Below, piece after piece: positions 57,272 through 64,000 of a DNA stretch of 64,000 nucleotides. The stretch is from Prochlorococcus sp. AG-311-D23 (GTDB lineage: Bacteria > Cyanobacteriota > Cyanobacteriia > PCC-6307 > Cyanobiaceae). Within the stretch, counting starts at the first letter, position 1; every line of letters starts with the position of its first letter. The stretch is from NCBI GenBank assembly GCA_003284445.1, contig QBVH01000004.1, positions 1-64,000 of the forward strand. The letters are read 5' to 3'. The notes beneath the pieces are model-generated. The model had not been told where the DNA came from. It ran no database searches and worked only from the letters and a program-made list of their open reading frames with translations. The position numbers and the translations under genes are program-made.

Positions 57272-57778
57272 ATGAATGAAAACAGCGCAATATCATTACC
57301 AGCGAAGATAGAGGCAATTCTTTATCTCAAAGGAAGACCAACGTCATCAAAAGAGATGGCTGAATTACTGGACAAAGATATTACTGAAGTAGAAAAAGCA
57401 CTCTGGGAACTTAAGGCTGGATATGCTCAGCGCGACACATCTTTAGAAATAAACGAAAACAAAAATCATTATTCTTTGGAATTAAGACAAGGTCTTGGCG
57501 AATTGGTTCAGGATCTTCTTCCAGCAGATTTATCAATTGCTACTCTTAGAACATTAGCGACTGTTGCACTTAAGAAAAAAATACTTCAATCGGAATTGGT
57601 TGATCTCAGAGGATCTGGTGCATACGACCACATTAAAGAACTTGTAGAGAAAAACTTCGTTGAAAGAAGGCGGCAAAAGGATGGACGATCTTTCTGGCTA
57701 ACTCTTTCAGAAAAATTTCATCAAACATTTTCTGTATTACCTGAACCAGATCAAGCAGAAGACAAAAAGGCTGCTTAA
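57272..57778 (+). CDS. scpB: segregation and condensation protein B
   Basis: Subunit of the SMC-ScpAB complex that compacts and partitions the chromosome. The 168 residues form paired winged helices: KIEAILYLKGRPTSSKEMAELL and ADLSIATLRTLATVALKKKI, then RGSGAYDHIKELVEKNFVERRR. The family match is good, though the C-terminus is short. It begins at ATG 57272 and precedes the YggT gene by 22 bases. Confidence 0.9.
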   Translation: MNENSAISLPAKIEAILYLKGRPTSSKEMAELLDKDITEVEKALWELKAGYAQRDTSLEINENKNHYSLELRQGLGELVQDLLPADLSIATLRTLATVALKKKILQSELVDLRGSGAYDHIKELVEKNFVERRRQKDGRSFWLTLSEKFHQTFSVLPEPDQAEDKKAA

Positions 57779-57800
57779 TATAGTAAAAAATTTAAGGCTA

Positions 57801-58103
57801 ATGGGCTACGAGATCATTCCAACAATTCTGCTTGTACTTTTAAAAACGCTTGGAATTTATTCGACAATATTAATCATTAGAGTTTTGCTGACCTGGTTCC
57901 CAAATCTTGATATGAGTAATCCCATACTTGTAAATTTATGCGCTATTACTGATCCTTACTTAAATTTCTTCAGAGGCATAATTCCACCATTAGGAGGCTT
58001 AGATTTATCTCCTATTTTAGCTTTCGTGGTTATTAGAGTTGTTCAAGGAATACTTGGAAATGCTGCTGCACTAGCAATGAGCGGATTTCAGGCATATGGA
58101 TAA
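57801..58103 (+). CDS. YggT family membrane protein (Ycf19-like)
   Basis: A 100-residue membrane protein with two hydrophobic blocks (LVLLKTLGIYSTILIIRVLLTWFP and FVVIRVVQGILGNAAALAM) separated by the typical NLCAITDPYLNFFRGIIPPLGGLDLSPI. The YggT/Ycf19 family is found in bacteria and plastids, and is linked to cell division or osmotic stress in some species. AAGG about 8 bases before the ATG supports the start. Confidence 0.9.
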   Translation: MGYEIIPTILLVLLKTLGIYSTILIIRVLLTWFPNLDMSNPILVNLCAITDPYLNFFRGIIPPLGGLDLSPILAFVVIRVVQGILGNAAALAMSGFQAYG

Positions 58104-58111
58104 TTTAAAGC

Positions 58112-58441
58112 TCAACGATTGTCGCCACTGCCTTGGATTGTCCCTCGAGATTTGCGGCTATTGAGCTTTTGTAAGTTTGCATGAGCTACTTCTTCCAATT
58201 CGTATCCCAACTCGCTAGAAAGTTGTGATATGTACCAAAGAACATCACCTAGTTCAAATTTAATTTCATCCTTACTATCTTTATCAAATACACCCTGTTT
58301 ATCTCTTAGAATTTTCTTCACTTTGTCAGCAACCTCCCCTGCTTCACCAACAAGCCCTAATGTTGGATAAATAGCATTTCTTCCAACATCGGGATAAAGA
58401 GCTGTCTTTCGAGATTCTCTTTGATAATCATTTAATTCCAT
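58112..58441 (-). CDS. MazG-like nucleotide pyrophosphohydrolase
   Basis: A 109-residue all-alpha NTP pyrophosphatase-like protein. The motif LVGEAGEVADKVKKI (EEGE-type) followed by IKFELGDVLWYISQL (ELGD) gives the Mg-binding EExxE...ExxD set. It is a single-domain form of the MazG/dUTPase-like superfamily. The frame extends upstream to 58483, but the extra residues (MCFICQLCFFKK) are untypical and I prefer ATG 58441. Phage and host versions are known in picocyanobacteria; this looks like the host housekeeping form. Confidence 0.87.
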   Translation of the reverse strand: MELNDYQRESRKTALYPDVGRNAIYPTLGLVGEAGEVADKVKKILRDKQGVFDKDSKDEIKFELGDVLWYISQLSSELGYELEEVAHANLQKLNSRKSRGTIQGSGDNR

Positions 58442-58519
58442 TTTTATTTTCTTAAAAAAGCAAAGTTGACAAATAAAACACAATCAGATGTTAGTTTTTT
58501 TTAATCACAAGTCACATAA

Positions 58520-59977
58520 ATGACAATACTAGACCTAGCCAGAAGGACCAAAATCGTAGCTACAATAGGACCCGCCACTGAAAGTGCGAGTCAAATAACT
58601 AAGTTAGTAGAAGCAGGTGCAACTACCTTCCGTCTAAATTTTAGTCACGGAGACCATGATGAACATGCTCAAAGAATAAAAACAATTAGACAAGTTTCAG
58701 ATAATTTAGGCATTCATATAGGAATCCTTCAAGATCTTCAGGGGCCTAAAATTAGACTTGGTAGATTTAAAAACGGACCTGTTAATGTCAAAAATGGTGA
58801 TAAATTTATTCTCACATCAAAAAATATTGACTGTAATAAGGACCAAGCAAATGTCACTTACGAAAAGCTAGCTGAAGAAGTAACAGTTGGAAATCGAATT
58901 CTGTTAGATGATGGAAGGGTAGAGATGAAAGTTGAAGAAGTTGATTTAAAAGAACAAAGATTAATTTGTTCAATAACTGTTGGTGGAGTTCTCTCTAATA
59001 ACAAAGGTGTTAATTTCCCTGATGTTCAACTATCCATAAGGGCCCTAACTGATAAAGATAAAATAGATCTGGCTTTTGGTTTAAAACAGGGAGTTGATTG
59101 GGTAGCACTAAGTTTTGTAAGAAATCCTTCTGATTTAACAGAAATAAAAGATTTAATTAGAAATCATGGATTTGACACCCCAGTAGTTGCGAAGATAGAA
59201 AAATTTGAAGCCATTGATCAAATAGACGCTGTCTTAAAATTATGTGATGGAGTCATGGTGGCTAGAGGGGATCTAGGTGTAGAGATGCCAGCAGAAGAAG
59301 TTCCATTGTTACAAAAACAACTTATCAAAAAGGCAAACAGCCTTGGCATACCAATCATTACGGCCACACAAATGCTTGATTCAATGGCCTCAAGCCCAAG
59401 ACCTACAAGAGCAGAGGTGAGTGATGTAGCAAATGCCATACTCGATGGCACGGATGCCGTAATGCTCTCAAATGAGACTGCAGTGGGTGATTATCCCATT
59501 GAGGCCGTGGCAACAATGGCCACTATTGCGAAAAGAATCGAAAGGGATTATCCACAAAAAGCATTGGAAAGTCATCTTCCAAGCACTATTCCAAATGCTA
59601 TTAGCGCAGCCGTAAGCAGTATCGCAAGACAAATAAACGCAGCAGCAATAATACCTTTAACAAAAAGTGGTGCTACTGCAAAAAACGTAAGCAAATTCAG
59701 ACCTGCCACTCCAGTACTGGCAGTAACTAATGAAAAGACTGTTGCCAGCACACTTCAACTTGTCTGGGGAGTTACGCCACTTCTAATAGAAAATCAAACA
59801 AGCACTTCAAAAACATTTGATGATGCCATGAATATGGCAAAAAAAATGAAAATACTTAAGCAAGGAGATCTTGTTGTTGAAACAGCAGGAACGCTATCAG
59901 GGGTAAGTGGGTCAACAGACTTGGTTAAGGTTGGGATAGTTAGTTCAGAAGGTGACAATGAATCTCTGTTTATCTAA
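58520..59977 (+). CDS. pyk: pyruvate kinase
   Basis: Converts phosphoenolpyruvate and ADP to pyruvate and ATP. Features: RRTKIVATIGPATESASQI, FRLNFSHGDHDEH, KIEKFEAI with the catalytic Lys, GVMVARGDLGVEMP and PIITATQMLDSM. At 485 residues it is the short form, without the C-terminal PEP-utiliser-like extension of some cyanobacterial isozymes. It begins at ATG 58520 and precedes the permease gene by 6 bases. Confidence 0.96.
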   Translation: MTILDLARRTKIVATIGPATESASQITKLVEAGATTFRLNFSHGDHDEHAQRIKTIRQVSDNLGIHIGILQDLQGPKIRLGRFKNGPVNVKNGDKFILTSKNIDCNKDQANVTYEKLAEEVTVGNRILLDDGRVEMKVEEVDLKEQRLICSITVGGVLSNNKGVNFPDVQLSIRALTDKDKIDLAFGLKQGVDWVALSFVRNPSDLTEIKDLIRNHGFDTPVVAKIEKFEAIDQIDAVLKLCDGVMVARGDLGVEMPAEEVPLLQKQLIKKANSLGIPIITATQMLDSMASSPRPTRAEVSDVANAILDGTDAVMLSNETAVGDYPIEAVATMATIAKRIERDYPQKALESHLPSTIPNAISAAVSSIARQINAAAIIPLTKSGATAKNVSKFRPATPVLAVTNEKTVASTLQLVWGVTPLLIENQTSTSKTFDDAMNMAKKMKILKQGDLVVETAGTLSGVSGSTDLVKVGIVSSEGDNESLFI

Positions 59978-59983
59978 AAAAAT

Positions 59984-61213
59984 ATGAAAAGGAAGCTCCG
60001 TCTAACTGAAACAGCGGGAATGGCAATAAAGAATCTTAAATCTAATAAGTTTAGAAGTCTATTAACAATGCTTGGAATAGTGATTGGTAATGCCTCTGTA
60101 ATAACGCTTGTAGGAGTGGGCAGAGGGGCACAAAATCTTGCAGAAAATCAATTAAGCAATCTAGGTGCAAATGTTTTATTCGTTGTACCAGGCAGTAATG
60201 ACACAAGAAGAAGAGGGGTAGCTTTTCCAAAAAACCTTGTTCTTAAAGATGCAAAAGCAATAGAGGAGCAAGTTCCAACTGTTAAACGAGTAGCTCCACA
60301 AATCTCTTCTAATGAAGTCATTCAAACTGGTTCTAAAAGTACGAGTAGTTCTATTTCAGGAGTAACAAATGAATTTTTAATTGTAAGAAGCTTCGAAATT
60401 GCTAAAGGCCGATTTATTAATGACCAAGATACAATAGGGGCTAAAAATGTAGTTGTTATTGGACCAGATCTTGAAGAGAAACTGTTCGATAAAAAAGAAG
60501 GTTTAGGGGAAAGAATAAGAATAAAAGATCAGTCTTTTGAAATTGTTGGAGTAATGAAGCCTAAAGGTGCTGTATTTGGAAGCAATCAAGATGAGAACGC
60601 TTATATTCCTCTATCCACAATGGTTAGCAGAATTACTGGTAAAGATCCAACTTATGGGATAAGTCTTAGTTTCATTAGTGTTGAAGCAATAAATGAGAAA
60701 TCAATAAAAGCGGCAAAATTTCAAATAACAAATTTATTGAGGCAAAGACACAAAATAATTAGAGATGATGATTTTGCTGTTAGATCACAAAAAGATGCAT
60801 TGCAAATAGTATCTACGATTACAGGAGGTTTAACATTGTTGCTAGCTGCAATAGGAGGTATTTCTTTACTCGTTGGAGGAATAGGAATTATGAATATCAT
60901 GTTGGTCTCTGTAAGCGAAAGAACTGAAGAAATAGGGCTGAGAAAAGCTTTAGGGGCAAGAAGATTAGATATTTCAACACAATTCCTAATAGAGTCATTA
61001 ATTCTTTCTAGCTTGGGTGGAGTAGCCGGAACAGGCTTAGGACTTACAACAGTAAAAATCGTAGCTTTATTATCACCATTGCCTGCAACAATTGGATTTG
61101 GAACTGTATTTATAACTGTTTTCATATCAGGTACAATAGGTCTTACTTTTGGTGTTCTTCCAGCAAAAAGAGCTGCAAGGCTAGATCCCATTACCGCGCT
61201 AAGAAGTTTATAA
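59984..61213 (+). CDS. ABC transporter permease (MacB/FtsX type)
   Basis: A 409-residue permease with an N-terminal helix (about 20-45, SLLTMLGIVIGNASVITLVGVG), a large periplasmic domain (about 55-280) and three C-terminal helices (LTLLLAAIGGISLLVGGIGIMNIML, VAGTGLGLTTVKIVALL, VFITVFISGTIGLTFGVLPA). It ends ARLDPITALRSL, as in MacB-type proteins. Its ATP-binding partner is not adjacent. Substrate unknown; the family includes lipoprotein and peptide exporters and cyanobacterial DevC-like proteins. Confidence 0.85.
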   Translation: MKRKLRLTETAGMAIKNLKSNKFRSLLTMLGIVIGNASVITLVGVGRGAQNLAENQLSNLGANVLFVVPGSNDTRRRGVAFPKNLVLKDAKAIEEQVPTVKRVAPQISSNEVIQTGSKSTSSSISGVTNEFLIVRSFEIAKGRFINDQDTIGAKNVVVIGPDLEEKLFDKKEGLGERIRIKDQSFEIVGVMKPKGAVFGSNQDENAYIPLSTMVSRITGKDPTYGISLSFISVEAINEKSIKAAKFQITNLLRQRHKIIRDDDFAVRSQKDALQIVSTITGGLTLLLAAIGGISLLVGGIGIMNIMLVSVSERTEEIGLRKALGARRLDISTQFLIESLILSSLGGVAGTGLGLTTVKIVALLSPLPATIGFGTVFITVFISGTIGLTFGVLPAKRAARLDPITALRSL

Positions 61214-61353
61214 ATAATCCTTTTTTTATAAAAGCATTGGAAATTTTACTAACTTTAAAAACATAAATTTTAAATATTTCTGAGAAACTGATGAAACCAT
61301 CCAACAGAAGGGGGCATTGCACTATTAGAATTGATCGAAAGTTTTAAAGAATT

Positions 61354-63279
61354 ATGGATAAGAAATGGAAAATTTTAGCTCTTTGGGTTATCCCCATAAC
61401 AATAGTGGTTTTAATCACGGTTCAAATTATTGGATCTTCAGCCACTAATACCCCAGTTAATCAATCTAGTAGCGCTAATACATCAAGAAATGCACCGGTT
61501 GCAAAGATCAGTTACGGAAGATTTCTTGATTACGTAAAAGCAGGAAGAGTCACTTCTGTTGACATTTACGAAGGCGGTAGAAATGCAATCGTCGAGTCAG
61601 TTGATCCAGAAATTGATAACAGAGTTCAACGATTAAGAGTTGATCTACCGGGCTTAGCTCCAGAATTAGTTTCCTCACTTAAAGAAGAGGGTATAAGTTT
61701 TGACATTCATCCACCTAAAACAGCACCAGCGGGAATTGGAATTCTTGGCAACCTCCTGTTTCCAATAATTCTTATAGGAGGTCTGATTTTACTTTCAAGA
61801 AGATCAAACTCAATGCCAGGTGGACCAGGGCAAGCAATGCAATTTGGAAAAACAAAGGCAAGGTTTGCAATGGAAGCTGAGACTGGTGTCAAATTCGATG
61901 ATGTAGCCGGAGTAAACGAAGCCAAACAAGATTTAGAAGAGGTAGTCACATTTTTAAAACAACCTGAAAGATTTACATCTGTAGGAGCTCAAATCCCAAG
62001 AGGTGTTTTACTAGTTGGTCCTCCAGGTACTGGTAAAACCCTCTTAGCTAAGGCTATTGCAGGAGAAGCCGGGGTCCCATTCTTCTCCCTTTCAGGATCA
62101 GAATTTGTAGAAATGTTTGTAGGTGTGGGTGCCAGTCGTGTTAGAGATTTATTTAAAAGAGCTAAAGAAAACAGTCCTTGTTTAATTTTTATTGACGAAA
62201 TTGATGCAGTAGGGAGACAAAGGGGAGCTGGAATTGGAGGTGGTAATGATGAAAGAGAGCAAACTCTCAATCAACTCCTAACTGAGATGGATGGATTTGA
62301 AGGTAATAGTGGAATTATCATCATTGCAGCAACAAATAGACCAGATGTTCTTGACTCAGCATTAATGAGGCCAGGTAGATTCGATAGACAAGTAACCGTT
62401 GACGCGCCTGACATAGCAGGGAGATTATCAATTCTTAAAGTTCACTCAAGAAATAAAAAATTAGAAAAAGATTTAACTTTAGAAAGCATTGCCAGAAGAA
62501 CTCCAGGTTTTACTGGTGCTGATTTAGCTAATTTGCTAAATGAAGCAGCTATTCTCACAGCCAGAAGAAGGAAGGAACAAATTGGTCTATCAGAAATTGA
62601 TGATGCAGTTGATCGCATTATTGCGGGTATGGAAGGAACACCGCTAGTAGATGGAAGAAGCAAGAGACTGATCGCTTACCACGAAGTAGGTCACGCCTTA
62701 ATTGGAACTTTAGTAAAAGATCATGATCCTGTGCAAAAAGTTACTGTTATCCCAAGGGGACAAGCACAAGGTTTGACATGGTTCTCTCCAGATGATGATC
62801 AGGCTTTGACAAGCAAAGCACAATTAAAAGCAAGAATAATGGGTGCTCTTGGCGGGAGGGCTGCTGAGGATATTATCTTCGGCAGAGAAGAAGTAACAAC
62901 TGGTGCTGGAGGTGACGTACAAATGGTCGCATCAATGGCAAGACAAATGGTTACCAGGTTTGGGATGAGTAGCCTCGGCCCAGTTTCTTTAGAAGGAGAC
63001 AGTCAAGAAGTATTTGTAGGAAGAAGCTTAATGAATACATCTGATATATCAGATGGAATTTCAAAGCAAATTGATGAGCAAGTCAGATCAATAGTTAAAA
63101 AGTGTTATCACGAAACACTTGAATTAGTTGAAAAAAATAGATCAGCTATGGATAAATTAGTTGAAATTTTAATCGAAAAGGAAACTATGGATGGAGATGA
63201 ATTCTGCAAAATATTATCTGAATATGCGACTATCCCTGATAAAGATAGATTTATACCTGTTCTACCAGATACAAAATAA
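61354..63279 (+). CDS. ftsH: ATP-dependent zinc metalloprotease FtsH
   Basis: A membrane-bound AAA+ protease; in cyanobacteria such proteins degrade damaged photosystem II D1 protein. The 641 residues have two membrane segments (about 7-27 and 127-147), Walker A GPPGTGKT (222-229), Walker B IFIDEID (278-284), the arginine-finger region [10 protein letters not shown] and the zinc site HEVGH (443-447, second residue Val instead of the commoner Ala). It starts at ATG 61354. Its stop is 9 bases from the convergent clpP stop. Confidence 0.97.
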   Translation: MDKKWKILALWVIPITIVVLITVQIIGSSATNTPVNQSSSANTSRNAPVAKISYGRFLDYVKAGRVTSVDIYEGGRNAIVESVDPEIDNRVQRLRVDLPGLAPELVSSLKEEGISFDIHPPKTAPAGIGILGNLLFPIILIGGLILLSRRSNSMPGGPGQAMQFGKTKARFAMEAETGVKFDDVAGVNEAKQDLEEVVTFLKQPERFTSVGAQIPRGVLLVGPPGTGKTLLAKAIAGEAGVPFFSLSGSEFVEMFVGVGASRVRDLFKRAKENSPCLIFIDEIDAVGRQRGAGIGGGNDEREQTLNQLLTEMDGFEGNSGIIIIAATNRPDVLDSALMRPGRFDRQVTVDAPDIAGRLSILKVHSRNKKLEKDLTLESIARRTPGFTGADLANLLNEAAILTARRRKEQIGLSEIDDAVDRIIAGMEGTPLVDGRSKRLIAYHEVGHALIGTLVKDHDPVQKVTVIPRGQAQGLTWFSPDDDQALTSKAQLKARIMGALGGRAAEDIIFGREEVTTGAGGDVQMVASMARQMVTRFGMSSLGPVSLEGDSQEVFVGRSLMNTSDISDGISKQIDEQVRSIVKKCYHETLELVEKNRSAMDKLVEILIEKETMDGDEFCKILSEYATIPDKDRFIPVLPDTK

Positions 63280-63288
63280 TAGATAAAA

Positions 63289-63879
63289 TCAGACTGAATT
63301 TATTGGTCTTTTATTAAATACGTTATCAATAATTCCATATTCGATGGCTTCAGATGGAGACATATAAAAATCTCTATCTGTATCCTCCCGAATCCTCTCA
63401 ATAGGTTGTCCCGTTCTATCAGATAGTTCTTTGTTTAATTTATCCTTAATAAACAAAATTTCATCGGCCTGGATTCTGATGTCACTAGCTTGTCCTCTTG
63501 CCCCTCCCAGTGGCTGATGAATCATTATTCTGGAATGAAGCAAGCTGCTTCTCTTTCCTTTTGCACCTGCACAAAGTAGAAAGGCTCCCATACTTGCAGC
63601 AAGTCCAACGCAAACGGTTTGAATATCAGGCTTAACGTGCTGCATTGTATCGAAAATTCCAAGGCCGTCATAAACAGATCCACCTGGAGAATTTATATAG
63701 AGAAAAATATCTTTATCAGGATCATCAGCCTCAAGGAAAAGGAGTTGAGCAACAATTCTATTAGCAGAATCACTTGTTACTGGTTCACCCAAAAAAACTA
63801 TCCTTTCTCTTAAAAGCCTTGAATAAATATCAAAGGCTCTTTCTCCTCTTCCAGATTCTTCAATAACTATTGGAATCAT
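63289..63879 (-). CDS. clpP: ATP-dependent Clp protease proteolytic subunit
   Basis: The serine protease of the Clp chamber. The catalytic triad is S96 (GLAASMGAF), H121 ([10 protein letters not shown]) and D170 (DTDRDFYMS). The N-terminal [19 protein letters not shown] is typical. Length 196 is normal. Cyanobacteria have several ClpP paralogues; the catalytic residues show this is an active one rather than ClpR. Starts at ATG 63879. Confidence 0.96.
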   Translation of the reverse strand: MIPIVIEESGRGERAFDIYSRLLRERIVFLGEPVTSDSANRIVAQLLFLEADDPDKDIFLYINSPGGSVYDGLGIFDTMQHVKPDIQTVCVGLAASMGAFLLCAGAKGKRSSLLHSRIMIHQPLGGARGQASDIRIQADEILFIKDKLNKELSDRTGQPIERIREDTDRDFYMSPSEAIEYGIIDNVFNKRPINSV

Positions 63880-63904
63880 CGAACGTTAATAATGGTCGGT
63901 TTTC

Positions 63905-64000
63905 ATGATCCTAGCTAAGTCGCGGGATAAGCTAAGGTCTCTTAAGAATTATCTAGGTTTGGCATTGAGCGTTAGAGCAACAATTTCAGACAGCAAATCT
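63905..64000 (+). CDS. possible partial ORF running off the right edge
   Basis: An open frame of 32 codons from ATG 63905 to the window end (MILAKSRDKLRSLKNYLGLALSVRATISD). The sequence is basic and unlike the surrounding AT-rich style in using CGG and TCG. It could be the beginning of a gene or merely 5' leader. No family recognised. Confidence 0.2.
   Translation, partial: MILAKSRDKLRSLKNYLGLALSVRATISDSKS

Noticed and set aside
58442..58483. Upstream start for the MazG-like gene
   Set aside because: The added residues (MCFICQLCFFKK) are unlike the family and the domain starts at MELNDYQ from ATG 58441.

Overview
The window is AT-rich (about one third G+C by eye), densely packed and has very short intergenic gaps. 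It carries photosystem I psaK, the cofactor-assembly (CCB) protein, Ycf49-like, Ycf19-like and DUF1995/DUF3110/DUF3593 proteins, HemJ, an aerobic-type CobN and B12-dependent MetH. Together these point to a marine picocyanobacterium, Prochlorococcus, most likely a low-light NATL-like strain. The genus is well supported; the strain is an inference from base composition and gene style.

Layout. 1-2.7 kb: a gene-poor stretch of very small hypothetical ORFs (26-71 aa), the only part that looks accessory. 2.7-8.5 kb (minus strand apart from the CCB gene): a trmL-type tRNA methyltransferase interrupted by one in-frame TAA, cobU, the CCB protein (plus), lptC, metG, a minimal RNase II, rpsR and rpmG. 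8.7-11.1 kb: pheT, followed by about 700 bases without a gene but with several hairpins. 11.9-14.9 kb: a DnaJ-like protein with a possible ribbon-helix-helix N-terminus, an Ap4A phosphorylase and small ORFs. 14.9-24.5 kb: metH, ilvE, cobN, a PHP phosphoesterase and hemJ. 24.6-31.5 kb: uvrC, a flavin-reductase domain protein, coaD, and the minus-strand run dapF - cysteine desulfurase - DUF1995 - dacB. 31.6-41.5 kb: leuS, pgi, purN, argC, ribBA, cyclophilin, murQ, DUF3110. 41.5-47.3 kb: dnaK-dnaJ, then pstC-pstA-pstB. 47.4 kb: tRNA-Ser(GGA) with a 15-bp hairpin touching its 5' end. 47.7-53.6 kb (plus strand): an inositol-monophosphatase family enzyme, hisZ, htpG, rpmB, a secreted peroxiredoxin, DUF2499 (Ycf49-like), DUF3593 and psaK. 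53.7-64 kb: dxs, ilvA, scpB, a YggT protein, a MazG-like protein, pyk, a MacB-type permease, ftsH and clpP.

How it fits together. Most genes are core: translation (metG, pheT, leuS, S18, S28/L33-type ribosomal proteins, tRNA-Ser), protein quality control (dnaK/dnaJ, htpG, ftsH, clpP, cyclophilin), amino-acid and vitamin synthesis (metH, ilvE, ilvA, argC, dapF, hisZ, ribBA, coaD, dxs), cobalamin manufacture and use (cobU, cobN, metH), tetrapyrrole and photosynthetic assembly (hemJ, CCB, psaK, DUF2499/DUF3593), and phosphate uptake (pstCAB). Adjacent genes often overlap by 1-17 bases, including convergent pairs. No insertion sequence, prophage, CRISPR array or defence system is visible. The points most worth a second look are the nonsense codon in trmL, the tiny-ORF cluster at the left edge, the hairpin-rich gap at 11.1-11.9 kb, the DnaJ-type fusion, and the tRNA-abutting hairpin.
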